From contig CACYYG010000004.1 in assembly GCA_902778535.1 (NCBI GenBank), forward strand, positions 54,427 to 118,426: a stretch of 64,000 nucleotides of DNA, read 5' to 3'. A model generated the notes under the pieces. The model had not been told where the DNA came from and made no database searches. It was given only the letters and a program-made list of their open reading frames with translations. Both the position numbers and the translations under genes were made by a program. Source of the DNA: an uncultured Prevotellaceae bacterium (lineage in GTDB: Bacteria > Bacteroidota > Bacteroidia > Bacteroidales > Bacteroidaceae). This document shows, piece by piece, positions 50,720-59,583 of the stretch; within the stretch, counting starts at the first letter, position 1, and each line of letters starts with the position of its first letter.

Positions 50720-52735
50720 CTACTTTCCCATTAGGAAACCGACCGTTCTCTCAGGTGAGAAGAGCTCCCACAGCGAGGCGGTTGTCCAGCCTGGGGCGAA
50801 GATATCGTTGTAGAATCCCTTGCCGTTCTTGCCGTAGTCCCACTGCGTGTGCTGCACCACCTCAGGATTGAATCCCGGCACACCAATGCCGCAGAGGCGA
50901 TCCTTGGTGGGCAGCAGCTGGGTGAGTGAAGAGCAGATGATGTCGTGAATCTTTGCAAACTGCCAGCCAGCTATGGACTGTTCAGAAAGCCATTTCACAA
51001 TGTGAGCCAGTTCGAAGACGAAGACGTCGACATGATTGTTCTCCACAGACACATTGCTCCAGCCACGGGTCTTGAAGCCAAGGTCGCCCAGCATCTGTCC
51101 CTGTGCGAAAGGTACATCCCACAGATAATACCACGACAGGGCGAAGAAGGCAGCCTTGCGGCAGAGGTCGATATAGTGCTGGCGTTCCTGTCCCTTCGTC
51201 ACCATCGCCAGATAATAGGTGGCGGTGACAGCGCTGATGGCAGCCTCCTTGTCCTCGCAGTTGGCATCGAGAGTGGAGGAGAAGTAGTCGCTCTTCGAGA
51301 TGATGTTCTGCTCCAGATAGTCCACGGTGCGCTTGGCAGCGTTCAGATAGCGTTTGTCGCCGAAATACTTGTAGCCCATGACCAGTGTCGAGGTGGCCGA
51401 CGGCGTGCTGCCGCCCGAGGCATCCACGTCGCTGTGGTCGTCGCGGTATTTGCGGGGATAGTGGCCGTCGTCCTTCAGAAGCGTCACCATGTTGTCGAGC
51501 AGGGTGCGCATCTTTTCTTCCCATTCCTTATGTTTGCGTCCGTGCTGTTTCTCATAGCGCAGATAGTGCAACACGGCATAGACGCCCTCCGACTGCTGGC
51601 GGATGCTGTGCACGATGTCCTGGTCGGCAGGGATGCCGTTGGCAATGTGGAAGTCGTCCTTGAAGTAGCCCTTGGCCGTGAGACCATGCTGCAGCCAACT
51701 GTCGAAGATGGCCTGTCCCATGCGCATGAGTTCGGCATCGCCAGTTTGTTCGCCATATTCCAAAGCGTTGAAGCCGTTGAGCAGCACACGTCCGCAGAAG
51801 CCTATCTGCACATGGTCTACGGGTTTGCAGTCGTCGATGCGCAGGCCGTGACCTGAGTGATATTTCAGTGCATACTGGTCGACGTATGCCTTGCGGAAAT
51901 AGTTGGCCAACTGAGCCTTTGCCTCTTCTGGCGTAAAGAGCGGCTGCAGAGGCTGCGGTTGAAGCCGGGCCATGCAGTAGAGCCATGTCTGGGCAACAAA
52001 CTCACCGTAGTCGGCAGGTTTCGTCTCGTGGATGAGCCATGAAAGGGTAATACTTTCGTTGCTCTCTAATCGTGCGAAAGTGGTGATGGGATTGATAAGT
52101 GTGAGCTTGCGAATGTAGCGACGTGGCGTCTCCATATAAGGATAGCCGAAAGAGAGGGCAGCGTGTCCGCTACTCCCCTCAAAGCCCATGTAGCCGATGG
52201 ATGTGGGACCGCCGAGGATGACCTCACCCTCCTGATGGGTGGTCAGGGCATCGGTAAGTGTGGAAGGTGTGAACTCATGCATCACGGTGAGTGCGCTGCC
52301 GTTGCAATAGACGCCGGTCAGCGGCGACGACAGACGGTCTTCACGGAAGTTCCAGTCCTTGGAGGTGTGGAACGACGGTGCTTCGCGGGGCGAGCGCAGG
52401 TTTTTGTGATACCAGAAGCCTGGCAGATAGAAGTCGCAGTCGTCGGTGGCATAGTCGGTGGGAATGAGCACACCGAGGTTAAACCAAGTACGCTTGCGGG
52501 CTGTCAGCGTGACGCTGAGCCGCAGGTCTTCACCGTCGGCGGTGGTGACAGTGGTGATTTCGAGTGGCAGCGGATCCGAAGCCTTCAGTCTGTTGCCCTG
52601 TCTCTGCAACTGGTAGGTTACGGCGTCATTGCCAGGAGATTTCAGTCGCAGCGTGAACTGTATTTCTGCCCCGGCGGCAGTAAGCGATAGCGACAGCAAG
52701 GCTGTCAAGAGAATGAGTTTCCTAAGTGTTTTCAT
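50720..52735 (-). CDS. Secreted helical-barrel protein, possible glycosidase of unassigned family
   Basis: 671-residue secreted protein with signal peptide LILLTALLSLSLTAAGAE. The N-terminal ~260 residues are beta-rich (LEITTVTTADGEDLRLSVTL, LGVLIPTDYATDDCDFYLPG). From about 290 on, helices alternate in the style of an (alpha/alpha)6 barrel: VDQYALKYHSGHGLRIDDCK, QIGFCGRVLLNGFNALEYG, RQQSEGVYAVLHYLRYEK, EQNIISKSDYFSSTLDANCE. This domain order (beta-sandwich then helical barrel) is seen in several GH and polysaccharide-lyase families, but I could not place it in one. It has no T9SS-like tail. It lies next to the SusC operon, has its own -7 element (52761) and terminator (50600). Confidence 0.7.
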   Translation of the reverse strand: MKTLRKLILLTALLSLSLTAAGAEIQFTLRLKSPGNDAVTYQLQRQGNRLKASDPLPLEITTVTTADGEDLRLSVTLTARKRTWFNLGVLIPTDYATDDCDFYLPGFWYHKNLRSPREAPSFHTSKDWNFREDRLSSPLTGVYCNGSALTVMHEFTPSTLTDALTTHQEGEVILGGPTSIGYMGFEGSSGHAALSFGYPYMETPRRYIRKLTLINPITTFARLESNESITLSWLIHETKPADYGEFVAQTWLYCMARLQPQPLQPLFTPEEAKAQLANYFRKAYVDQYALKYHSGHGLRIDDCKPVDHVQIGFCGRVLLNGFNALEYGEQTGDAELMRMGQAIFDSWLQHGLTAKGYFKDDFHIANGIPADQDIVHSIRQQSEGVYAVLHYLRYEKQHGRKHKEWEEKMRTLLDNMVTLLKDDGHYPRKYRDDHSDVDASGGSTPSATSTLVMGYKYFGDKRYLNAAKRTVDYLEQNIISKSDYFSSTLDANCEDKEAAISAVTATYYLAMVTKGQERQHYIDLCRKAAFFALSWYYLWDVPFAQGQMLGDLGFKTRGWSNVSVENNHVDVFVFELAHIVKWLSEQSIAGWQFAKIHDIICSSLTQLLPTKDRLCGIGVPGFNPEVVQHTQWDYGKNGKGFYNDIFAPGWTTASLWELFSPERTVGFLMGK

Positions 52736-52760
52736 TGTGCTATGACATTTATTTTTCCTG

Positions 52761-52768
52761 CAAAATTA
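52761..52768 (-). promoter_or_regulatory. -7 promoter element of the helical-barrel gene
   Basis: TAATTTTG on the minus strand, 26 bp before the ATG at 52735. It is part of a small palindrome (GCAAAAT-tagtct-ATTTTGC, 52760-52779), which could be an operator. Confidence 0.5.
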
Positions 52769-52881
52769 GTCTATTTTGCGGGAAGCTGCAGCATCTATTA
52801 TAAGAAAAAAAACTGCTCGTACGCATTTTGAACAGAATGTTTCCTAATGTGACGAGTTTTTATGTTTGCGACAAACGAAGG

Positions 52882-52922
52882 AAAAAGCGACACCGCCATC
52901 CTTATGTGGACAGCGGTGTCGC
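52882..52922 (-). terminator. Terminator of the Ig-like/small-protein unit
   Basis: Perfect 10-bp stem GCGACACCGC (52887-52896) with GCGGTGTCGC (52913-52922). On the minus strand it is followed by TTTTT (A-run at 52882-52886). Confidence 0.85.
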
Positions 52923-52975
52923 ATTCAGTTATTGTTGCATGTTAAAGCTTCTGCTTATGGGGCATGCGGGCAATC

Positions 52976-53140
52976 TTAATCATCATCACCCCAGTCGCTG
53001 CTCTGGCGTGAGAGCTGGACTTCGCCGCTGGCAGTGCCATTCCCCACATGCTTACCATCTCCTTGGATAGAACTAGTAATCATGTCCTGAAGCTGAAGGT
53101 TTACCACACTTGTGGCAGGTGTCATATACGTCTTTTTCAT
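52976..53140 (-). CDS. 54-residue small protein of unknown function
   Basis: Starts MKKTYMTPATSVVNLQLQDM, ends SRQSSDWGDDD. It has no signal peptide or transmembrane segment. Support: a strong AGGAGG Shine-Dalgarno 8 bp upstream of the ATG (53138-53140), unusual for Bacteroidetes; only 20 bp from the stop codon of the Ig-like secreted protein; and a terminator 54 bp after its own stop. Many Prevotella and Bacteroides genomes carry short proteins that begin MKKxYxxPAxxVVxL and end acidic, so I take it as a member of that uncharacterised group. That comparison is from general knowledge, not a search. No role is proposed. Confidence 0.75.
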   Translation of the reverse strand: MKKTYMTPATSVVNLQLQDMITSSIQGDGKHVGNGTASGEVQLSRQSSDWGDDD

Positions 53141-53160
53141 TACTATATCCTCCTTTATTA

Positions 53161-54936
53161 TTATTTGATGTAGACTTTCTTACCATTCACGATGTACAGT
53201 CCCTTCGTGGGCTGTGCCACGCGGCGACCGCTGAGGTCGAAGTACTGATTGTTGTTGACGGCCTGGCGGTTGACATTCTCAATGCCGCTGGGGTCGCCGA
53301 AGACCATGGTCAGGCTGCGTGATGCCGGAATCTGGGCTGTAGCCAGCTTCAAGTAGGCGCTGTTGGCCTTCAGTGTGTAGCTGTCCTCCGCAAGCTTGTA
53401 CCAGTTAACGCCATCGGCGCCATTAGCCAGGATGAACGTGGTGTAGTCACCATCTACCTGCGGTACTTCAGTGGCCACAGTAAGACCTACCAGCATGTTG
53501 CCAGAGACGGCAGCAGGATCTGTTGTGGCGACAGGCACCTTATAAGTACCTGCTGCACCTTCCAGCAGCAAACCTTCATAAGCAGCAGCGATAGACACCT
53601 CGGTCATCGTCAGCTCATCGCCACTGATGCCGGTAGCAACAAAGGCAGTCAAACCCTCTACAGCGCTGAAGTCAAGTGCCTTGTCAAAAGCGTATGACTT
53701 CAATCCATATTGGTTCATGGTGATTTCAACGGGAGCTATGACTTTGTAGCTGATGTTGTAGCAGTTAACACCCCCAGCAATATCAGTAACTTTAATGGTC
53801 AAAGTTTTTCCTATAACTTGAGATGTAGAAGTTACGGTAACTTTATTCTTGCCATTCAGATTACCCCCCCCCACAGAAGTTCCATCTACTTCCAATGTAA
53901 TAGTACCACTAGTTCCTTGAGAGCCTCCAAATATAGCTGAGATCTCCAATACTGTGTATGTGTCGGGTAGAGTGGTAGTAAAGGTGATGCTTTCAACTGC
54001 ATTATTTTTCGCTCCAACTTGCGAATAGCCATTTTGTTGTCCGAAATATGCATTTTCACCACAAACAGTAGTGATAGTCCACGTATTCCCATAGGAATCT
54101 TCTCCTGTAACTGACGGACCATTTATTTTAACGTTACCGTTTCCAAAGCTGATTCCTACTGGAGCATCAGGAGACATCACTCTAAGGGTATAACTGGCCG
54201 AGCTTGAAATCCAGTCATCATCCTCCGTAGCGATATAAGAAGCTGTGATGGTAGTGGTGCCAGCGCCTACAATGGTCACTTCGCCATTCTCATTAATAGT
54301 AGCCACTTCCTCGTCACTAGATTCGTAGGTAATTGCGCCTTCGAAATTTTCAGCAAAGGTAAGCTCAGGAGCATTGAGCTGGTCGTCTTGGTTGATGATG
54401 ACACTTTCTTCGCTATAAGCGAGTTGAGGATCATAACCTGTTTCGTAAGTAACGACAACACTCTTTATGTAAAGAGCTTTTTTAGCAGGGCTCTCTTTAG
54501 CAAGTCGAACAACAACATCATCAGCCTCTGCCACATCAGTAAATGTATAAGCAGTATTAGTGGTGGTAACTGTTTGATTATTGCCAAAAGCTTCTCCTCC
54601 AACAGTAACACTTAGTGTAGGAGTGTTATTTCCGCTTGCTTCTACAACAATTTTGGTTATCTTCCCAACCGTAAAATCTGATGTGGATAGTTGAATATAG
54701 CCAACTACCCCTTCTTTACCGTTAGTTCCATAGTGAATGCCATTTGTCGAGCTAAAATTTGATTCATCAGCATCGGAATCTACTGTCCATTCGACGCCGT
54801 CATCAGCAGTGCCAGAGCCACCACACGCTGCTATAAAGGTCAAAGTGCTGGTGTAGACTTTGCCCCACGTCATTCCTGCTCCTACGAACAGCAGTCCGAG
54901 CAGGAGCAACATTTTTGTTTGTAAACTTTTTACCAT
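53161..54936 (-). CDS. Secreted Ig-like-domain protein with T9SS-like tail
   Basis: 591 residues. ATG 54936 gives MVKSLQTKMLLLLGLLFVGA, a good signal peptide, and lies inside the promoter's reach; a start at 54981 would overlap the promoter. Two beta-rich domains follow (around VDSDADESNFSS and GKITKIVVEASGNN), then a Big2-like Ig domain (DQLNAPELTFAENFEG, VATINENGEVTIVGAGTTTI), another similar to the first (GNVKINGPSVTGEDSYGNTW), and a C-terminal region ending YFDLSGRRVAQPTKGLYIVN then GKKVYIK, the T9SS-like tail. No catalytic motif is seen; it may bind glycans or act as an adhesin. Bases about 53710-54900 are clearly richer in A+T than the rest of the gene. Confidence 0.8.
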   Translation of the reverse strand: MVKSLQTKMLLLLGLLFVGAGMTWGKVYTSTLTFIAACGGSGTADDGVEWTVDSDADESNFSSTNGIHYGTNGKEGVVGYIQLSTSDFTVGKITKIVVEASGNNTPTLSVTVGGEAFGNNQTVTTTNTAYTFTDVAEADDVVVRLAKESPAKKALYIKSVVVTYETGYDPQLAYSEESVIINQDDQLNAPELTFAENFEGAITYESSDEEVATINENGEVTIVGAGTTTITASYIATEDDDWISSSASYTLRVMSPDAPVGISFGNGNVKINGPSVTGEDSYGNTWTITTVCGENAYFGQQNGYSQVGAKNNAVESITFTTTLPDTYTVLEISAIFGGSQGTSGTITLEVDGTSVGGGNLNGKNKVTVTSTSQVIGKTLTIKVTDIAGGVNCYNISYKVIAPVEITMNQYGLKSYAFDKALDFSAVEGLTAFVATGISGDELTMTEVSIAAAYEGLLLEGAAGTYKVPVATTDPAAVSGNMLVGLTVATEVPQVDGDYTTFILANGADGVNWYKLAEDSYTLKANSAYLKLATAQIPASRSLTMVFGDPSGIENVNRQAVNNNQYFDLSGRRVAQPTKGLYIVNGKKVYIK

Positions 54937-54978
54937 AATATAATAATTAAAAAAATAGTTTTTGCGCCAAATCGGCCG

Positions 54979-54986
54979 CAAAAGTA
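54979..54986 (-). promoter_or_regulatory. -7 promoter element of the Ig-like/small-protein unit
   Basis: TACTTTTG on the minus strand, 43 bp before the ATG at 54936. TTTG (55011-55014) lies 24 bp upstream. Confidence 0.6.
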
Positions 54987-55099
54987 GACATTTTTCCGTA
55001 AATAAAAAGACAAAAAATAATAAATAATGTTAAATGGCTGAATTTCTTCACCTTCCTAACCTTAGATAAGGTAATTCAAGTTTCTGAAGTTCTTTTTCA

Positions 55100-55207
55100 C
55101 ACAGATTTCGCAGATTTCACGGATTTTGACTGCGCGAAGCCAATCAGTGAAATCGCGGCTTTAGCCGCTGAAATCTATTGAAATCCGTGTAATCCGTGCA
55201 ATCTGTG
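55100..55207. repeat. Hairpin element with 27-bp inverted ends
   Basis: Left arm CACAGATTTCGCAGATTTCA... (55100-55126) and right arm 55181-55207 pair with 23 of 27 matches. An inner perfect palindrome GCGGCTTTAGCCGC lies at 55155-55168. It sits in the 970-bp gap 54937-55908, which has no supportable gene. MITE-like in form. Confidence 0.7.
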
Positions 55208-55525
55208 AGCCATTTCATACTTATGACTCGAGTCATTTATTGACTACCGAAATAGGGTGTTCAATTTGATGTCCCTACAAACAACAGAAAAGTAGGTTCA
55301 ATAAATTGGACACCCTAACAACGAATTATTCGAATTTAACGAATGGTTACCATCTCAATCACATCTAAATACTCGAAACTCACGAATAAAAATTTGTTTG
55401 TTTCGTGTTTTTCGATGTTGAAACAAATGTCAATGAAATATTTTTCTACTCAAAAATGTAAAACAAACCACAATCCATCACTTTTGTATGTAACATATTG
55501 CATATATGAGGAGTGATGGTTTGTG

Positions 55526-55554
55526 GTGATGGTTGTTTTGAACCATCACTTTTT
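55526..55554 (+). terminator. Orphan plus-strand terminator
   Basis: GTGATGGTT (55526-55534), loop GTTTTG, AACCATCAC (55541-55549), then TTTTT. GTGATGGTT also occurs at 55513, and at 55731. An inverted copy region (55463-55481) can pair with 55513-55527. No plus-strand gene precedes it, so it could end an unannotated RNA. Confidence 0.5.
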
Positions 55555-55579
55555 AGTTATCAACATAATTTGCAACATC

Positions 55580-55711
55580 CTGAGCAGTATTCCTCAGTAA
55601 ATTATGGAGGCTCCGCAGCTAACTCCAGAGGCTTCGCAGCAAATTTTGGAGTATCCAAAATTCCATAAATGGCCTGTTTGTCAGATAAATATAACTGCTA
55701 TTTGTCAAATA
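55580..55711. repeat. Irregular array of short palindromes
   Basis: Palindromes CTGAG-N8-CTCAG (55580-55597), GCTCCGCAGC (55610), GCTTCGCAGC (55631), AATTTTGGAGTATCCAAAAT (from 55642), TTTGTCAGATAAA (55677) and TATTTGTCAAATA (55699-55711). Two neighbouring pairs are 21 and 22 bp apart; the others are not regular. A decayed relative of the 22-bp arrays is one reading. Confidence 0.45.
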
Positions 55712-55908
55712 ATACACCATAAATCAGGAGTGATGGTTACGAAGATGATGTTGTAATCCGATTCTTTCTTTGCCTACGGCGTCGCTCGGCAGAGCTCAAA
55801 GATTGTGCCACAGAGCTTTGTGGCCATCCACATGTTAAGCATAAGGAGGTGTTGACCAATGACGTTAGCACTAACAGGGAAATGACTCTGAAAAAGAAAT
55901 AGCATTGA

Positions 55909-56943
55909 TCATTGCAGAACGGGCTCGCCACTGGTAGTCCATTTGATGTCACGGCGCAGGCGGATGTCGCGGATGATGTTGCCGTCGACGATGCGCTTAT
56001 CCTCGTAGAGCATATCGGTGCGACTGCCGTCGGCGGAAGGCACGAGCCATACATTGACGGCGCAGGGTGCTGTGGCAGAATCTTTCTCTATGAGCGGTTC
56101 CTGCCGCTTCACCCACACGGCGGGGTCGAGCAGATTGGCCGTAACGGGTGCCGACAGCATGCCTACTGCGGTATAGACCGTCCAGATGCCGCTGGCAGAA
56201 TAGAGTACGACGACGCGCTGGCCGTCGGGCGAGACGAAGGCCTCAGGATTCTCGTTGACATAGATGGGATAGGCTGAGCGATGGCCGTCGGGATTGATCC
56301 ACTGGCGCTCCCACTCATGGTCGGGCAGGGAAATCATCACGCGGTTGGAGCTGGTGGTCCAGGGATTCTCCATGCGCGCGATATATATACATTGTGTCTC
56401 CGTCTCGTGGCGGCGCTCAGGCCAGCCGCTCCACAGCAGGTAGAGCTCGCCCGTCGGCATCTGCAGCAGACTGGGGTGGATGCCGTAGTTCCACTCAGCG
56501 TGTGTCTCAATGGGACCTTTCAGGACAAACTGGCCTGTCATGGGGTCAGGGTCGGCACACTCCATGACGAAGAGGTGATGGTTGTCGGTGTTGCCGTCGT
56601 CGCCCTCGAAATAGATGTACCACTTGTCACCCACTCGATGAATCTCAGGCGACCAGAAATGGCTCATTGTGTCGCGTTCAGCGCTCCACACAGTGCGCCG
56701 CCGAGCCTGCGCAAGGTCTTCCAGCCTGCTGGTGCACAGCAGTTCGACGGAGTCGCCGCCCAGGCTCTGAAAGGTGAAATAATAGTTGCCGTTGTGGAAA
56801 ATGGCCTGCGGATAGCCGACATGCTCCAGTAGCATCACGTCCTCGCTGACTGCTGCGGTTTCAGCGCCACGACGGCAACACGACAGCGTAAACAGGAATA
56901 GGACAACAAAAAAAATATAGAAATGCCTCATGCGTGTTTTCAT
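55909..56943 (-). CDS. GH43-like lipoprotein
   Basis: 344-residue propeller-type glycosidase-like protein. The start ATG 56943 is just after the promoter; a start at 56931 is also possible. The N-terminus MRHFYIFFVVLFLFTLSCC is a lipoprotein signal (SCC). Blade motifs include GYPQAIFHNGNYYFTFQS, HFWSPEIHRVGDKWYIYFEG, WNYGIHPSLLQMPTGELYLL and NENPEAFVSPDGQRVVVLYS, typical of GH43-like enzymes, with the Glu of NENPEAF and Asp or Glu candidates in the others. The exact subfamily is not resolved. It is a single-gene unit, divergent from the glutaminase-like gene. Confidence 0.75.
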   Translation of the reverse strand: MKTRMRHFYIFFVVLFLFTLSCCRRGAETAAVSEDVMLLEHVGYPQAIFHNGNYYFTFQSLGGDSVELLCTSRLEDLAQARRRTVWSAERDTMSHFWSPEIHRVGDKWYIYFEGDDGNTDNHHLFVMECADPDPMTGQFVLKGPIETHAEWNYGIHPSLLQMPTGELYLLWSGWPERRHETETQCIYIARMENPWTTSSNRVMISLPDHEWERQWINPDGHRSAYPIYVNENPEAFVSPDGQRVVVLYSASGIWTVYTAVGMLSAPVTANLLDPAVWVKRQEPLIEKDSATAPCAVNVWLVPSADGSRTDMLYEDKRIVDGNIIRDIRLRRDIKWTTSGEPVLQ

Positions 56944-56953
56944 ATTAAGATTG

Positions 56954-56984
56954 CAAAAATACAACTTACTTTTCACCCAACAAA
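56954..56984 (-). promoter_or_regulatory. Promoter of the GH43-like lipoprotein gene
   Basis: On the minus strand, TTTG (56981-56984) and TATTTTTG (56954-56961) with 19 bp between, an ideal match. Confidence 0.8.
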
Positions 56985-57138
56985 AAAAAACCGTCATAAA
57001 TTGCTCGTCAGCAAACTTTTTCGCTCATTACAAGGTGTTTTGCTACATTTTGAACGATTATTTATTCACTTTGATTATTTATTTTCCCTCATTTTGCTAA
57101 TTTTTGTGTTATTTTGCAAACGAAAAAAAAGAAACAAT

Positions 57139-59583
57139 ATGAGAAGATTACTGACATTTTGCATGATGGGAGCTATGGCGATGATGGTCATGGCTCAGTC
57201 GGCCAAGCTGTTCATTCCCTACAAAACCACCAGTCTGCGGCTGCCCAGCGTGCCGCTGATTGTAAGCGACCCGTATTTCAGCGTGTGGTCGCCCTACGAC
57301 CAGCTGACCGACGGCACCACGCGCCATTGGACCAACGACGAGAAACCCTTGGAGGGCCTGCTCAGAGTAGACGGCAAGACCTACCGCTGGATGGGTGCCG
57401 ACCGCGTCCTGTTGAAGAGCATCGTGCCCATGGCTGACGAGGAAGCCTGGGAGGCCGACTACAGCCGCAAGTCGCAGCAACAGGCAGGATGGATGAAGCC
57501 CGAGTTTTCCATCAACGACAGCTGGCATCGTGGCAAGGCTGCCTGGGGCAGCGACGGGTTGAGCTTCGTGCGCACCCACTGGAGCGACCTGAACAGCGAT
57601 CTCTACGTGCGCCGCACTGTCAACCTCAAGGCTGACGATCTGAAAGAAGACCTATACATCGTTTATTCGCATGACGATGTTTTCGAACTCTATATCAACG
57701 GCACCAAGGTGGCCGATACCGGCGAGACCTGGGTGGAAGGCGTTCAGCTGCACCTTGACGCCAAGCTGAAAGCCCTGCTGCATGAGGGAGAGAACGTGAT
57801 AGCCGCCCACTGCCACAACACCACCGGCGGCGCATATACCGACTTCGGCCTCTTCAAGAACATCGGCATCAGCAATGCCGGCATTGAGACGGCCAAGCAG
57901 AAGTCGGTCGACGTACTTGCTACCAACACATATTATACCTTTATATGCGGGCCTGTAGAGCTGGACGTGGTATTCACAGCTCCCATGCTGATTGACGACT
58001 ACGACCTGCTCTCCTCGCCCATCAACTACATTTCCTATCAGGTGCGCTCTACTGACGGCAAGGAACACGACGTGCAGCTGAAAATCATTGCTACTCCTGA
58101 GATGGCGCTCAACAAAGCGAGCCAACCCACCAACACCATACTGATGGAGAACAATGGCATGCAGTATGTGCGCACCGGCACCGTCGACCAGCCCATCCTC
58201 GCCAAGAAGGGCGACGGTATCTGCATCGACTGGGGCTACTTCTACATCCCTGCCGTCAACGGCACCGTGACTGTCGGCACCGTTGCCGCCGACAAGCCGC
58301 TGCTGTGCTACACCCACCAGTTCGGCAAGACCCGTCAGGCCGCCAGCTTCATGATGATGGGCTACGACGAGATTGAGGACATTGAATATATGTACAAGCG
58401 CTACAAAGGCTACTGGGCACACGGCGGCACGGTGAGCATCTTCCAGATGTTCCAGCGCATGCGCTCGCAATATCAGAGCATCATGCAGCGCTGCCGTGAG
58501 TTCGACAAGATGATCTACGACGACGGCCTGGCTGCCGGCAACGAGCACTATGCAGAAATTCTCTCGGCCAGCTATCGCCACGTCATCGCCGCACACAAGC
58601 TCTTTCAGGACGACGAGGGCAACCTGCTGTTCTTCTCGAAGGAGAACAACAGCAACGGCTGCGTCAACACCGTCGACCTCACCTATCCCGAGGCACCGCT
58701 GTTCCTCTGCTACAACCCCGAGCTGCAGAAAGCCATGATGACCTCCATCTTCGACTATTCGCTCAGCGGACGATGGACGAAGCCCTTCGCAGCACACGAC
58801 CTTGGCACCTACCCCATCGCCAACGGACAGGTCTACGGCGCCGACATGCCTCTGGAGGAAGCCGGCAACATGCTCACACTGGCTGCGCAGCTCTGCAAGC
58901 TCGACGGCAACACCAGCTACGTAGACAAATACTGGAACATCATCACCACCTGGGCAGACTATCTCTCTGAAAACGGACAGGACCCTGACAACCAGCTCTG
59001 CACCGACGACTTCGCCGGCCACTGGGCCCACAACACCAACCTCAGCATCAAGGCCATCATGGGCGTGACGGCCTATGCCGAGATGGCCCGCATGAAAGGT
59101 CTCAGCGACGTGGCCGACAAATACACCGCCCGTGCCAGGGCGATGGCCCGGAAATGGGAGAAGGATGCACGCGAGGGCGACCACTACCGCCTGGCCTTCG
59201 ACCGCAACAACACCTGGAGCCAGAAATACAACATGGTGTGGGACAAGCTGTGGCAGACCAGCATCTTCCCCGCCGCCACAATGGAGCGCGAAGTGAAGTA
59301 TTATCTGACGAAGCAGAACAAATACGGCCTGCCCCTCGACAGCCGCAAAGACTACAGCAAGAACGACTGGACGATGTGGACGGCAGCAATGGCCGGCGAC
59401 AGGGAAACATTCCTGAAGTTCGTAGAGCCCGTCTACAAATATATGAACGAGACAGAAAGCCGCGTGCCTACCAGTGACTGGTATGACACGAAGACGGGCC
59501 TCATGGTAGGCTTCAAGGCCCGCTCGGTCATTGGCGGCTTCTGGATGAGAGTGCTGGAGGAGAAATTGAAAATTGAAAATTGA
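57139..59583 (+). CDS. Glutaminase-like secreted protein (DUF4965/DUF5127/DUF1793)
   Basis: 814 residues, start ATG 57139 with signal peptide MRRLLTFCMMGAMAMMVMAQ. The order of domains matches the GtaA-like group: DUF5127 N-terminal beta-domain (LPSVPLIVSDPYFSVWSPYD, a galactose-binding-like insertion around VVYSHDDVFELYINGTKVAD), DUF4965, and a C-terminal helical DUF1793 barrel (NTNLSIKAIMGVTAYAEMA, AFDRNNTWSQKYNMVWDKLW, DSRKDYSKNDWTMWTAAMAG). Fungal relatives are secreted glutaminases; the bacterial ones are often found in glycan loci and their true activity is uncertain. The stop codon lies inside a heptamer repeat shared with the start of the GH76 gene. Confidence 0.88.
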   Translation: MRRLLTFCMMGAMAMMVMAQSAKLFIPYKTTSLRLPSVPLIVSDPYFSVWSPYDQLTDGTTRHWTNDEKPLEGLLRVDGKTYRWMGADRVLLKSIVPMADEEAWEADYSRKSQQQAGWMKPEFSINDSWHRGKAAWGSDGLSFVRTHWSDLNSDLYVRRTVNLKADDLKEDLYIVYSHDDVFELYINGTKVADTGETWVEGVQLHLDAKLKALLHEGENVIAAHCHNTTGGAYTDFGLFKNIGISNAGIETAKQKSVDVLATNTYYTFICGPVELDVVFTAPMLIDDYDLLSSPINYISYQVRSTDGKEHDVQLKIIATPEMALNKASQPTNTILMENNGMQYVRTGTVDQPILAKKGDGICIDWGYFYIPAVNGTVTVGTVAADKPLLCYTHQFGKTRQAASFMMMGYDEIEDIEYMYKRYKGYWAHGGTVSIFQMFQRMRSQYQSIMQRCREFDKMIYDDGLAAGNEHYAEILSASYRHVIAAHKLFQDDEGNLLFFSKENNSNGCVNTVDLTYPEAPLFLCYNPELQKAMMTSIFDYSLSGRWTKPFAAHDLGTYPIANGQVYGADMPLEEAGNMLTLAAQLCKLDGNTSYVDKYWNIITTWADYLSENGQDPDNQLCTDDFAGHWAHNTNLSIKAIMGVTAYAEMARMKGLSDVADKYTARARAMARKWEKDAREGDHYRLAFDRNNTWSQKYNMVWDKLWQTSIFPAATMEREVKYYLTKQNKYGLPLDSRKDYSKNDWTMWTAAMAGDRETFLKFVEPVYKYMNETESRVPTSDWYDTKTGLMVGFKARSVIGGFWMRVLEEKLKIEN

